Assembly: GCA_022821275.1 (NCBI GenBank)
Contig: JAJEDY010000099.1
Location: 1 to 50,570 of the forward strand
Length of the DNA stretch: 50,570 bases
Direction of reading: 5' to 3'
Source: Candidatus Latescibacterota bacterium
Lineage (GTDB): Bacteria; Latescibacterota; UBA2968
In this document: piece after piece, positions 16,488-25,293 of the stretch
How positions within the stretch are numbered: the stretch's first letter is position 1
Layout: each line of letters opens with the position of its first letter
Made by a program: the position numbers and the translations under genes
The notes under the pieces: generated by a model
What the model was told of the DNA's origin: nothing
Database searches by the model: none
What the model saw: only the letters and a program-made list of their open reading frames with translations

Positions 16488-16930
16488 ATGAATTATCAGT
16501 TTAGACTAAACTGCGGGCTCTTACGCTTGTTTGACGCGTTTGATTCCTTCCCCGACGAGTTGGCACCTGGCTTCCAATATGAATTCTCCCATCCTGAACT
16601 CGAGCGTCTGCGCGAAGCATATAGACTTGATCAGGTTGCAGGAGGTGGAGACGACTGGTCTAAAATCCTGAACTTAATGCATCAGAAGACTATCTGACCT
16701 ACCTGGCGAAGAACTTGCTCTACATGCACTCCCCATGCTTTAACGGTTTCAGAAGTGTTACTTCAGGGAAAACGTGGCTCACGCTGGCCCCGAAGCACTT
16801 GGACGTTTGCAAGCGAGAGACATACAACATGAAGTGGCGTGAGGAGGCCGAAAGCGGGAACTGGGAGTATGATGAACTTCGTAGTAGTCTCGAGAAGCGA
16901 AGACTGGCAGGAGGCCATACGTACACGTCA
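16488..16930 (+). pseudogene. Transglutaminase-like protein gene with internal deletion and broken frame
   Basis: Two pieces of one family are joined. The first (16488-16680) reads like the N-terminus of bacterial transglutaminase-like proteins: FSHPELERLREAYRLDQVAG, then SKILNLMH. It stops at 16695-16697. The second piece, in another frame from about 16672, reads like the C-terminal part (YLTYLAKNLLYMHSP, then LTLAPKHLDVCKRE). The middle, which should carry the catalytic Cys-His-Asp core (roughly 100 residues or more), is absent. A GAGG Shine-Dalgarno precedes the ATG at 16488, so the original start survives. The family match is from memory of the pattern and should be treated as moderately secure. 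Confidence 0.5.
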
Positions 16931-17224
16931 TCTATCGCGTCTTTTGCGCAAGCGCCGATGATGAGATACTCCGCGAGAACAGGCCAACTCCCAGTGAAGA
17001 ACTGTTGATCCATGAAGCCGAACGTCTCTGTCCCAGGCTTGCTCGACAAGGCCGATTTCAACTATGTTTCCGTTGGCGTCTTTTAGCGGAACCATCGGAC
17101 CGCGCAAGTCCTCATCCGCGCGGGTTGCGTAATCGGGTTCAGGTCCCGGATAGCAGATCGCGCGAATTCCCGATTGAGGCATGTATCTATCTGGTTTTCT
17201 TCCAAAACATTCCCGAAAGGTCAT
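16928..17224 (-). pseudogene. Unrecognised open fragment, possibly a truncated gene
   Basis: 98 codons. The first 60 have a protein-like composition (SGIRAICYPGPEPD, then GPMVPLKDANGNIVEIGL), after which the sequence becomes Arg-rich and less protein-like, as if a gene had been cut at about 17040. I cannot name the family. The region 16930-17430 is otherwise without a gene I can support. Confidence 0.25.
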
Positions 17225-17435
17225 AAATTCGGGTCGGCATATCTAAATATAAAAAGGTATAACAGGACAAAACAAGCCAAATACGGAGAATGAAAAAATA
17301 AAGTACGCATCCCCTCCCCCACCTTCAGATTCGTCTAACTAAGTCTTCAAATGTTCGACAACGATTGATCGATCAAATATACCAGCGGTTTTGAGTGCTG
17401 TGCAGGCGCTTTGGAGGTGTTCCTGACAAAACATG

Positions 17436-17512
17436 GCAATTGTCTATCTCAAGATAGACAATTGCAGGTGAGTGTCTATCTTGAGACTGACAATCGCAGG
17501 ATGATGTCTAAC
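17436..17512. repeat. Palindromic 32-bp-period tandem repeat (about 2.3 units)
   Basis: Unit 1 is a perfect inverted repeat with 14-bp arms (GCAATTGTCTATCT / AGATAGACAATTGC) and a 2-nt centre at 17436-17465. TGTCTATCT recurs at 17441 and 17473 and as TGTCTAACT at 17505, exactly 32 bp apart each time. The second unit is an imperfect palindrome and the third is only a half. There is no spacer/repeat distinction as in CRISPR. Meaning unknown: operator cluster, cruciform or relic. Confidence 0.6.
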
Positions 17513-17538
17513 TGCGGATGCATCTGTGAAAAAAATTA

Positions 17539-17570
17539 AATAGGGCAGACCTTTTGTGGCCTGCCCTATT
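17539..17570. terminator. Intrinsic terminator of the ABC ATPase gene
   Basis: A 10-bp stem (AATAGGGCAG / CTGCCCTATT) with a 12-nt loop lies about 60 bp past the ATPase stop on the minus strand, with an A-rich stretch on its plus-strand left side that reads as a T run on the minus strand. Confidence 0.78.
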
Positions 17571-17629
17571 ATTAGAATTATTTTGCGTCAGGGCGAACCC
17601 GTGAACGCCTTAACGCTGTGGAACATCAA

Positions 17630-18409
17630 TTACTCAGCCGTTGGATCAAAGCCTTCAATACGCCCTTCCTGGATCTCGATCTCATCCCGGCGTCTCACCC
17701 GCTCAACCTGCCCATCGCGCAAATCGACCACGCGATCAGATACGCCGAGCATCTTGTGATCGTGGGTATTGGTCACAATCGTCACACCGCTTTCACCCTG
17801 CATCTTGAGCAACAACTCGATAATTTCCTGTCCGGTCTTCAAATCGAGATTTCCAGTCGGCTCATCGGCCAAAATCAAATCGGGATCATTGGCCATGGCT
17901 CTGGCAATTGCCACGCGCTGCTGCTGTCCACCCGATAATTCGTAGGGTTTGTGATGCAAGCGGTCGGAAAGGCCCACCAGCGACAATTTATGCGCTGCTT
18001 TCTCTTCGTAATCTTTGCGCGGCATACCCGAAAACACCATCGGCAAAGACACATTTTCAAGCGCCGTCATCACGGGAATCAGATTAAACGACTGAAAAAT
18101 GTACCCCACACTGTGACAGCGCAAATAGGCAATTTGCCCCTGACTCATATCGCCCATATTGGCACCGTTGACCAATACAGTACCCTTAGTGGGCGTATCC
18201 AATGCGCCGACCATATTAAACATCGTGGTCTTACCCGATCCCGAAGGCCCCATAATGGACAAATACTCACCGCGAATCACATCAAGGTTCACACCTTGCA
18301 GGGCATGCACTTCCTGGTCGCCCATCCGATAGGTCTTCCAGACCCCTTGAACTTTGATAATATAATCTTCAGCATCAACCTGTTGTTCAGCAGCCGATTC
18401 CTGAGCCAT
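17630..18409 (-). CDS. LolD/MacB-type ABC transporter ATP-binding protein
   Basis: 259 residues from ATG 18409, chosen for SD GAGGAG 6 nt upstream; an in-frame ATG at 18442 with GGGAG is a possible alternative (270 residues). All ABC ATPase motifs are present: Walker A GPSGSGKT, Q-loop YIFQSFNLIPVMTALENV, signature LSGGQQQR, Walker B LILADEPTGNLD and the H-loop in TNTHDHKM. The VHALQGVNLDVIRGEYLSIMGPSG opening and TALENVSLPMVF are typical of the FtsX-partnered (LolD/MacB/YtrE) group that works on lipoprotein release, extracytoplasmic peptides or cell-envelope remodelling. No FtsX-like permease is adjacent, so the partner must be encoded elsewhere. Confidence 0.93.
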   Translation of the reverse strand: MAQESAAEQQVDAEDYIIKVQGVWKTYRMGDQEVHALQGVNLDVIRGEYLSIMGPSGSGKTTMFNMVGALDTPTKGTVLVNGANMGDMSQGQIAYLRCHSVGYIFQSFNLIPVMTALENVSLPMVFSGMPRKDYEEKAAHKLSLVGLSDRLHHKPYELSGGQQQRVAIARAMANDPDLILADEPTGNLDLKTGQEIIELLLKMQGESGVTIVTNTHDHKMLGVSDRVVDLRDGQVERVRRRDEIEIQEGRIEGFDPTAE

Positions 18410-18599
18410 TGTGTTCTCCTCTGAAACAATAAAGTTCGCCATTAGACTCCCGTATGGTAGGGAAAACCCATGAGCCTGTCAAGCCATTTTAATCGGAATA
18501 AAATTCTGCGTGATTCCACAAGCGTCTTCTGCTATATTCTAAGCCGCATTGTGCTATAGACCTGTCGCATCATCAAAATCAATACGAAAGGATCGCATC

Positions 18600-19424
18600 A
18601 TGAAACTCGCAGTATGCAATGAATTTTTTGAAGACTGGAAAATCGAGGACGTCTTTAACTACGCAGCGGAAATTGGTTGTGACGGCGTTGAACTCGCGCC
18701 TTTTACACTCGCGGAAAGCGTCACAGAGATCTCTGCCAAACAGCGCAGCGACATTCGCAAAGCCGCAGAAAAAGCCGGTGTCGAAATCGTCGGTCTGCAC
18801 TGGCTACTCGCCAGCCCACCGGGGCTTTATCTCACACACCCCGACACAGCCATCCGCGACAAAACCGAAGCGTATATCAAAGCATTGATCAACTTCTGTG
18901 GCGACCTGGGCGGACAGATTATGATCCACGGTTCACCGGCACAGCGCAACATCCAAAAAGGCTGGAACCGAGAAGAATGCTGGAAATACGCCGTCGATAT
19001 CTTTTCAAACTGCACCGCACAAATGGAACAAAACAACGTCACCTATTGCATCGAAGCACTCACGGGCAAAGAGACCAATATACTGAACTCCATTTCTGAA
19101 GCCCTCAAAATGGTTGCCGATGTCGATCACCCAAATTTCCAGACCATGGTCGATACCAAAGCCGCAGCCGCTGAAAACAAATCCCATGTGGATGTGATCG
19201 CGGAAGCCGGCAAAGCCATGCGCCATGTCCATGTCAACGACCCCAACTTGCGCGGTCCCGGATTTGGCGACTTGCAATTTGCATCCATCCTCCGCGCCCT
19301 CAAAGACCGCCACTACGATGGTTATATATCCGTAGAAGTCTTTGACTTCAAACCCGATGCAAAAACCATTGCCGCACGCAGCATTGGATATCTCAGGGGT
19401 ATTTTGGAAGGGTTGGGAAATTAG
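18600..19424 (+). CDS. Sugar phosphate isomerase/epimerase-like TIM-barrel protein
   Basis: 274 residues from ATG 18600 (AAAGGA 8 nt upstream; the frame extends 17 codons further but without a Shine-Dalgarno). The AP-endonuclease-2 / xylose-isomerase-like barrel is clear: FNYAAEIGCDGVELAPFT, VGLHWLLASP, GGQIMIHGSP, YCIEALTG, FQTMVDTKAAAAE, HVHVNDPNLRGPG and YDGYISVEVFDF. Conserved Glu, Asp and His positions in these strands would bind a divalent metal. Substrate is unknown; family members act on ketoses, inosose or hydroxypyruvate. It starts a run of catabolic-looking genes but is divergent from, not co-transcribed with, the ABC ATPase. Confidence 0.88.
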   Translation: MKLAVCNEFFEDWKIEDVFNYAAEIGCDGVELAPFTLAESVTEISAKQRSDIRKAAEKAGVEIVGLHWLLASPPGLYLTHPDTAIRDKTEAYIKALINFCGDLGGQIMIHGSPAQRNIQKGWNREECWKYAVDIFSNCTAQMEQNNVTYCIEALTGKETNILNSISEALKMVADVDHPNFQTMVDTKAAAAENKSHVDVIAEAGKAMRHVHVNDPNLRGPGFGDLQFASILRALKDRHYDGYISVEVFDFKPDAKTIAARSIGYLRGILEGLGN

Positions 19425-19462
19425 AAACGATGACGGGCGAGCACGGTCCCCCTACTTACACC

Positions 19463-20392
19463 TCACTTCTTTCGATACCGCTCATCCAACCCCGGCAGAT
19501 ATTTTGGTGGGCTATGATACATATAGCCCTGCAAAAACCTCACCGATGTCTCCAGTGACAGCGACCGCCTCAACGCGAGAGCCTCCTGCAACCTGGCGTA
19601 ATCTGGCCCATCGCCGCCGAGGTCTGCCGATTGCCGCGTCGCCTGCCAGTGTTCATAACTCGCGTATCGCGTCATCATCAAGATCTCGTCGAAATCGGGA
19701 CTCTCTTTGCGATCACATGCCGGAGGCGGTGGATAAAAGACGCGCCATTGCCCAATAATGCGCGCGCCGATCTTTTCAAAATAGGGCCATACGCCCTCTA
19801 TGCTCGCCCGATAAAAATCGTCGTAACAGCCCTTTTTCACCTTCCAATAACGCAGCGTCACGATCTCTTGCCCGGGTTGCGCCACATCATTGCGCACAGG
19901 TCCAACATCTTTTTTCCCCGATTCCCCATCCACCAATTGATATGACGCCTCAACACCGGGCATATAATAGGGCTTATCGGGCGCCATGTGCCCTTTCAAA
20001 AAAAAGGGACCGTCAGAACCAATCAACACCTCGTTGCGATCTCTCAGCGCCTTTGTATTTGCCTCGCTATCGGGACCATCGCCCCCCAACCCAATATTTG
20101 CAGGCGGTCGCGTATGTTGCCAGTGTTTGAAACTCGCATATCGCGCCAGGCGATACCCCTCGTCGTAATCTTCCAGCTCACCCACCCCATCGGGATAAAT
20201 GATCTGCCATTGTCCGACCACGCGCGCACCGATCTTTTCAAACCACGGCCACACGCCCGCCCGGCTAATCTCGTAAAACGTCTGATGCCCGCCCTTTTTC
20301 AGCTTTTGATGCCTCAGCACCAATACCTCCTCACCCGGCTGCGCGACCTGATTTCTTACCGGACGAGGTTGTTGTTTGGCTTTATCAATCAT
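19463..20392 (-). CDS. Tandem-duplicated NIPSNAP-like protein
   Basis: 309 residues from ATG 20392 (GGAGG 5 nt upstream). It overlaps the SDR stop by 8 bp, so it is coupled to it. Two copies of a domain of about 140 residues follow each other: copy 1 carries RNQVAQPGEEVLVLRHQKLK, GVWPWFEKIGARVVGQWQIIYP and ARYASFKHWQHTR; copy 2 carries RNDVAQPGQEIVTLRYWKVK, GVWPYFEKIGARIIGQWRVFYP and TRYASYEHWQATR. The WPWFEKIGARVVGQW block is the NIPSNAP (dimeric alpha-beta barrel) signature, so the chain is a covalent dimer. Biochemical role unknown; the neighbours suggest small-molecule catabolism. Confidence 0.82.
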   Translation of the reverse strand: MIDKAKQQPRPVRNQVAQPGEEVLVLRHQKLKKGGHQTFYEISRAGVWPWFEKIGARVVGQWQIIYPDGVGELEDYDEGYRLARYASFKHWQHTRPPANIGLGGDGPDSEANTKALRDRNEVLIGSDGPFFLKGHMAPDKPYYMPGVEASYQLVDGESGKKDVGPVRNDVAQPGQEIVTLRYWKVKKGCYDDFYRASIEGVWPYFEKIGARIIGQWRVFYPPPPACDRKESPDFDEILMMTRYASYEHWQATRQSADLGGDGPDYARLQEALALRRSLSLETSVRFLQGYMYHSPPKYLPGLDERYRKK

Positions 20393-21230
20393 CAGAACCT
20401 CCGCGTTCTGGCAACCGCTCTGCCACAAAACCCAATTCTTCTTTAATCCGACTCACATCGTAAACACTAGCGTATTCATGCCCGGGCTGTTCAAAATGCG
20501 ACAAATCTACCTCGTCGCCCCACCAGGCGCGAAAAATCTCTGCCACGGGGACGGCAACCCACGCCTTTGGACCCGCGGCATTCATGATGCGAACCCCGGG
20601 TTTGTGCGGTGATAGTGCAGATAGGGTGAATGCCCGAACAGCATCGGGCAAATCCATAATGGTCATGGAGCCCAAGCCCCACTGTCGCGTCGGAGAAATA
20701 TCGCGCAAAGGCGGCAATCCAGCGTGCGGCACCGAAGACAGCCGCAAATTAATCACATCGATATCGCCATTTTGCCGCGCATAAAACTTTGTGATCTCCT
20801 CCATCAAATATTTTGACAAACCATACCCATTGCGATCCAGACATGGGTGTTCATCGGAAATCGGCAATGTCTGCGGTCGAAAAGCCTCATTCTGCATCCC
20901 GACTGCTGCGATTGAACTCGCCATCACAAATTTACGGCATCCGCGATCCATCAAATAGCGCATCAAACACCGCGTGCCCTCCACATTGACAATCAGTGCG
21001 TCGCGCTCCGAACAACCGCCGGTCACAGCCGCGAGGTGAATCACCACATCAATCGCCTCATCATTGAGCTGTTGCAAATCTTCAAAAGAGCCAAACTCGC
21101 CGTTCACATAGGGCAAATCCAACTCTGGATTTTTTCGACTCATACAAATCACCCTGTGCTCTTTCGCCATCGAGACCGACAGTGCCCGACCGATAAAACC
21201 ACTCGCTCCAGTAATCAGTACTGTGCTCAC
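20385..21230 (-). CDS. NAD(P)-dependent epimerase/dehydratase (extended SDR)
   Basis: 281 residues. The Rossmann motif is TGASGFIG (7-14), the active-site Ser is in VMASSIAAVG and the catalytic Tyr and Lys are in GYGLSKYLM. The C-terminal part is the substrate lid. Extended SDRs of this kind act on nucleotide sugars or related alcohols; the substrate is not evident. The gene overlaps the NIPSNAP gene by 8 bp and follows the amidohydrolase stop region on the same strand with a 13-bp gap, so amidohydrolase-SDR-NIPSNAP is one operon read leftward. Confidence 0.9.
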   Translation of the reverse strand: MSTVLITGASGFIGRALSVSMAKEHRVICMSRKNPELDLPYVNGEFGSFEDLQQLNDEAIDVVIHLAAVTGGCSERDALIVNVEGTRCLMRYLMDRGCRKFVMASSIAAVGMQNEAFRPQTLPISDEHPCLDRNGYGLSKYLMEEITKFYARQNGDIDVINLRLSSVPHAGLPPLRDISPTRQWGLGSMTIMDLPDAVRAFTLSALSPHKPGVRIMNAAGPKAWVAVPVAEIFRAWWGDEVDLSHFEQPGHEYASVYDVSRIKEELGFVAERLPERGGSDD

Positions 21231-21243
21231 AATTCCTCCTTAT

Positions 21244-22476
21244 TTAATCACTAAAAATGTCACTCGCCCCACTTAGAACATCTGCGATAATCTCACCCTC
21301 TTTCATCACCATCTCAACCTGCCGCAAGCATGCGATATCTTCAAGCGGATTGCCGTCCAGTGCAATCACATCCGCGAACATCCCAACACCGAGATGTCCA
21401 ACGCAATCCGACATACCCAGCATCTCAGCCGTATTCGTCGTCACCGCCTTCAGCGCATCCACTTCTGACACACCCAGCCCAACGAGTTCTTTTGCCTCGC
21501 GCCAGAGCGTCGCATGCGTGCTATCGGTCCCCAAACACACTTTCACACCCGCCCGCACGGCTTCGGGAAGATATTTTGCCGTCAATTCGCACGCGCGTTC
21601 CACCCGCTCGCGCCACCAATCCCACGCCCACGTATCAAAAGACGCAAAACCAACTTCATCGTCAAAAAACAGTTGCAAATTTGGATCGCTCAAATACGCG
21701 CCCGATTTCACAAACAAAGCCACATCCTCTTCGGTCAGCAAATTGGCGTGCTCAATACTATCGATCCCCGCTTCCATCGCCCAGCGCATTGCCGGCCCAC
21801 CAATCGCGTGTGCGGCTACTGGCAGACCCAAATCGTGTGAAACCCCAATCGCCGCATCAATTTCCCGCTTCGAATACGCCGCCACATCTGTCAAATCGCC
21901 TCGAATATAGTCCTCAAACGAATCGCCCTGCCGCACATTGGTAATAAACAACTTGGTCCAATCCGCGCCCCGAGAAAAATTCTCCCGGATCTTCAACCTC
22001 AATTCTTCTTCCCCATCCGCAGGAAAACACAAAAAAGGCGCAGTCCCATGGCTCGGCCTCAACGCCCGCACACACACCTTCAACCTCGGCCCCACGGCTT
22101 CGCCGCGATCAATCGCACCCTGAAAAGCCTTCTCAACACCTGGCCGATCCCCCAGAGTGCGCATAGTCGTAACGCCTGTGTCCAGATCGCTTCGCAAATT
22201 CATTGCACCGCGCAACACTGCCGTTGTCGCATCCAGATCGAAATGCGCGCTCAGAGGCAAATGGAACCGATTGTTAATCGTAATATGCACATGGGAATCA
22301 ATCAACGCTGGCATCACGGTATATGCCGAACAATCCACCACCTCGGCATGTGGAGGCACATCTACTTCGGCTCCGACATCGACCACGCGGCCCTTATCTA
22401 CCACGACCATCCCCTGCGGCACAGGTTCACGACCGGGATGAACAATCAACAATTTGGATTTAATCACTTTTGACAT
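21244..22476 (-). CDS. Metal-dependent amidohydrolase (imidazolonepropionase/prolidase-like)
   Basis: 410 residues from ATG 22476; the longer frame to 22512 starts with TTG and adds 12 codons with no ribosome binding site. Metal-site residues are visible: HxH in PALIDSHVHIT, Lys in DWTKLFIT, His in LPVAAHAIGG and SIEHANLL, and Asp in CLGTDSTHATLW. The C-terminal beta domain (VGHLGVGMFADVIALDGNPLED) is typical of the cytosine-deaminase/prolidase-like subgroup that hydrolyses cyclic amides or Xaa-Pro-like bonds. It is the first gene of the leftward operon with the SDR and NIPSNAP genes, divergent from the LLM oxidoreductase, leaving 69 bp for both promoters. Confidence 0.9.
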   Translation of the reverse strand: MSKVIKSKLLIVHPGREPVPQGMVVVDKGRVVDVGAEVDVPPHAEVVDCSAYTVMPALIDSHVHITINNRFHLPLSAHFDLDATTAVLRGAMNLRSDLDTGVTTMRTLGDRPGVEKAFQGAIDRGEAVGPRLKVCVRALRPSHGTAPFLCFPADGEEELRLKIRENFSRGADWTKLFITNVRQGDSFEDYIRGDLTDVAAYSKREIDAAIGVSHDLGLPVAAHAIGGPAMRWAMEAGIDSIEHANLLTEEDVALFVKSGAYLSDPNLQLFFDDEVGFASFDTWAWDWWRERVERACELTAKYLPEAVRAGVKVCLGTDSTHATLWREAKELVGLGVSEVDALKAVTTNTAEMLGMSDCVGHLGVGMFADVIALDGNPLEDIACLRQVEMVMKEGEIIADVLSGASDIFSD

Positions 22477-22545
22477 ACTTATTTTATTTGTATAATGTAG
22501 ATGGAAAAACAAAACGCCGTCATTTTGATCACCGGAGATCTATTC

Positions 22546-23793
22546 ATGCAATTTGGCATCTTTTACGAACACCAGATCCCCCGCCCCTGGGCAGAGGGCG
22601 AAGAACACCAGCTTTTCAAAGACGCGCTCGAACAAGTTGAAGTCGCCGACCGCATCGGCATTGAATATGTTTGGGAAGTTGAACATCACTTTTTAGAAGA
22701 ATATTCCCATTCCTCAGCGCCCGAAGTCTTCCTCGCCGCATGTAGCCAACGCTCCAAAAATATCCGCCTGGGACACGGCATTGTACTCATGCCCCCCAAT
22801 TACAACCATCCGGCCCGCGTTGCCGAACGCATTGCAACCCTCGATTTGATCAGCGATGGACGCGTCGAATGGGGCACGGGTGAATCGGCTTCTCGCGCAG
22901 AACTCGCGGGCTTCAACGTGCCGGCCGGAGAAAAAAAGGCAATGTGGGCGGAAACCGTCCGGGAAACCGCCAAAATGCTCGCATCAGACCCGTATCCCGG
23001 ATATGACGGCGAATTTTTCTCAATGCCCGAACGCAATATTGTACCCAAACCCCTGCAAAAACCCCACCCACCACTGTGGGTCGCCTGTTCCAACCGCGAA
23101 AGCATTCGCTGGGCGGGAAAACACGGCATTGGCGCACTCACCTTTGCCTTTATCGAACCCGAAGAAGCCAAATACTGGGTTGACGAATACTACACCGCAT
23201 TCGAAAACGAATGCGAACCCCTCGGACAAGCTGTCAACCCCACCATCGCCATGGTCGCCGGATTCATGTGTCACGAAAACGGAGAAAAAGCGCGGGCACG
23301 AGGTCTCGAAGGATTTCAGTTTTTCGGCTATGCGCTTTCTCATTACTACCACCACGGCATTCACGTCCCCGGCAAATTTGACATCTGGGCGGATTTCAAA
23401 AAAAACAAACCCGAACGCAAAAAAAATACAGGCTGTATTGGCACTCCGGACGAAATACGCGCCCACCTCGAAGAAATGGAAAAAACCGGTGTCGATCAGG
23501 TCGTCTTCCTCCAGCAAGCGGGCAATAACAAACACGATCATATATGCGAATCACTTGAATCTTTCGCACAAAACGTATTGCCCGACTTCAAAACCCGACA
23601 CGAAATACACGCCGCACAAAAAGCAGAACGACTCGGTCCCGCCATCGAAAAAGCACACGCTAAAATACCGCCGATAGACAAACCCCAATCAACACCCATA
23701 GAAGCCTATCCACTCTTAAAGCAACCCAAAGAAAAGCAAGAAGACCTCGAAATTGTCAAATCTATTGCGGGAAAAAAGACGATCACGGATTAA
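22546..23793 (+). CDS. LLM-class (luciferase-like) flavin-dependent oxidoreductase
   Basis: 415 residues from ATG 22546 (CGGAGA 7 nt upstream). The bacterial-luciferase-like barrel is shown by MQFGIFYEHQIPRPW, EVADRIGIEYVWEVEHHF, NIRLGHGIVLMPPNYNHPARVAE, LDLISDGRVEWGTGES and KPHPPLWVACSN. Such enzymes use reduced FMN or F420 for mono-oxygenation or hydride transfer. About 60 residues after the barrel (from about 355, Lys/Pro-rich, ending KTITD) are not part of the usual fold. It is divergent from the amidohydrolase operon, and the pair may serve one pathway (inference). Confidence 0.92.
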   Translation: MQFGIFYEHQIPRPWAEGEEHQLFKDALEQVEVADRIGIEYVWEVEHHFLEEYSHSSAPEVFLAACSQRSKNIRLGHGIVLMPPNYNHPARVAERIATLDLISDGRVEWGTGESASRAELAGFNVPAGEKKAMWAETVRETAKMLASDPYPGYDGEFFSMPERNIVPKPLQKPHPPLWVACSNRESIRWAGKHGIGALTFAFIEPEEAKYWVDEYYTAFENECEPLGQAVNPTIAMVAGFMCHENGEKARARGLEGFQFFGYALSHYYHHGIHVPGKFDIWADFKKNKPERKKNTGCIGTPDEIRAHLEEMEKTGVDQVVFLQQAGNNKHDHICESLESFAQNVLPDFKTRHEIHAAQKAERLGPAIEKAHAKIPPIDKPQSTPIEAYPLLKQPKEKQEDLEIVKSIAGKKTITD

Positions 23794-23930
23794 ACGGATG
23801 ACGCAGATGACGCGGATTAAAAGCTCGCCCCACAAAGCCCCATCCAACAGGCGAATCTACGGAGCGAAGCTGGTAACGACTTTGGGTAGTGGGCAGGGTT
23901 CGTCTATTCGTCTATTCGTCTATTCGTCCA
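23788..23930. repeat. Intergenic mini-repeats: GGATTAA/GATGACGC type and four TTCGTCTA octamers
   Basis: 23788-23820 carries CGGATTAA twice and GATGACGC twice in quick succession. 23899-23930 is a tandem of four octamers, TTCGTCTA x3 and TTCGTCCA. The last copies form the end of the aminotransferase gene (minus strand), so its stop codon TAG lies inside the repeat. The same octamer recurs at 40963-40986. Confidence 0.75.
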
Positions 23931-25123
23931 ATCGCCTCGCGCACCGCATCTATCGTATCTTCGATATCCGCCTCCGTATGTGCCAGCGAGAGAAACATCG
24001 GATGCGAGGGATGTAAGTAATATCCCTGCGCCAGACATCTCCGCAACATCTCCATGCAGCGATCGCGGTCAGAATCGTCTATCACGGGACGCGGCATGGG
24101 TCCAACGCCAATGAGATGATAACTCAATCCCCCTGCTTCGCAAACAGCGTTGATGCCTTCGATCAAACGATTTCCAATTTTCCACTGATACGCAATGCCA
24201 TTCCGCCTCTGAAGTTCCCCTATCACGACCTCCATCGCCGTTAAACTGAGCGGATCTCCGTGCGCGGTGGCTGTCATCCACACCGACTGGCACGCTTTTG
24301 ACCCCAAAATCTCTCGCTTCCCGGCAATAAAACTTCCCGCATACCCATTGCAACACGCTTTGCCAAACGTCGCAATATCGGGTATGACGCCATAATATTC
24401 ACCTGCCCCACCCATCGCCACGCGGAACCCCACTTTTGTCTCGTCAAACACGCAGATTGCCCCATGTGCATGCGCCAGATCCACACACCCTTGCAAAAAC
24501 CCATCCGGTGGTCCGCTCCCTTGAACCGTCTCCATCACCACACACGCCACCTGATTGTCATATTTTTTCAAATGCGATTCCAGAGCGTCTAAATCGCCGT
24601 AGGGAACCGCACTCGTCAACTCGCTAACAGTTTGTGGAACACCCTCATCACCGGGACGCGCCCAATCGTGCCAGCCGTGATACCCGCACATAATCACTCT
24701 ATCGCGCCCCGTATAGACCCGCGACAGGCGCACCGCACTGGAAGTCGCCGCACTGCCCCCAATAAAAAATCCCACCACCTCAGCTCCTGGAATCGCTTCA
24801 ATGAGCAGTTCTGCAACCACCAACTCCCTGGGATGCGCCAGACCGTACACCGTGCCATCTGCCATCTGCTTCTGCACGGCACGGCACACAGCGGGATCAT
24901 CATATCCCAAAACAATCGGTCCAAACCCCATCAAATAATCCAGATACGCATTGCCATCCACATCCCAAAACCGCGCCCCCGATGCGCGCTGGGCAAAAGC
25001 GGGATAATCCATGTCCGCCAGGCCAAAAATATTCTTATGCGGAATGTACCCGCGAAATAAAAGATCGTCATAGCGATTCAGCAGAGCCTTCGACTTTGCA
25101 ATGGTATAATTCTTTTTTGCCAT
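23912..25123 (-). CDS. Class-III PLP aminotransferase, glutamate-1-semialdehyde aminomutase-like
   Basis: 403 residues from ATG 25123 (GGGGG 4 nt upstream); ATG 25141 is an alternative, 6 codons longer. Class-III features include GARFWDVDGNAYLDYLMGFGP, SAVRLSRVYTGRDRVIMCGYHGWHDW, the cofactor Asp in CVFDETKVGFR, and the Schiff-base Lys in TFGKACCNGY. This group includes HemL, but the divergent sequence and the catabolic neighbourhood suggest another transaminase or mutase role. The C-terminus ends in the octamer repeat (…GRIDE, stop within the repeat). Upstream region 25124-25293 has no gene; a TATAAT at 25272-25277 belongs to the next, divergent gene. Confidence 0.9.
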   Translation of the reverse strand: MAKKNYTIAKSKALLNRYDDLLFRGYIPHKNIFGLADMDYPAFAQRASGARFWDVDGNAYLDYLMGFGPIVLGYDDPAVCRAVQKQMADGTVYGLAHPRELVVAELLIEAIPGAEVVGFFIGGSAATSSAVRLSRVYTGRDRVIMCGYHGWHDWARPGDEGVPQTVSELTSAVPYGDLDALESHLKKYDNQVACVVMETVQGSGPPDGFLQGCVDLAHAHGAICVFDETKVGFRVAMGGAGEYYGVIPDIATFGKACCNGYAGSFIAGKREILGSKACQSVWMTATAHGDPLSLTAMEVVIGELQRRNGIAYQWKIGNRLIEGINAVCEAGGLSYHLIGVGPMPRPVIDDSDRDRCMEMLRRCLAQGYYLHPSHPMFLSLAHTEADIEDTIDAVREAIGRIDE

Positions 25124-25293
25124 CTCGCCCCCTGTGCTCATAATTATAGAACCTTTTTTTAACAAATAAACTTATCACACAGACACAAGCACAAAATAGA
25201 CTGCTTCCACGCTCCTATTGTACTTGCCCCCCGTCTTTTCTTATCTTATCCTATTTTTAACAGCGTTACCCTATAATTATAGCGGGAGATTTT

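Noticed and set aside
17436-17512. Mini CRISPR array
   Set aside because: Only about two repeat units exist, units are adjacent with no variable spacers, and no cas gene is in the window.
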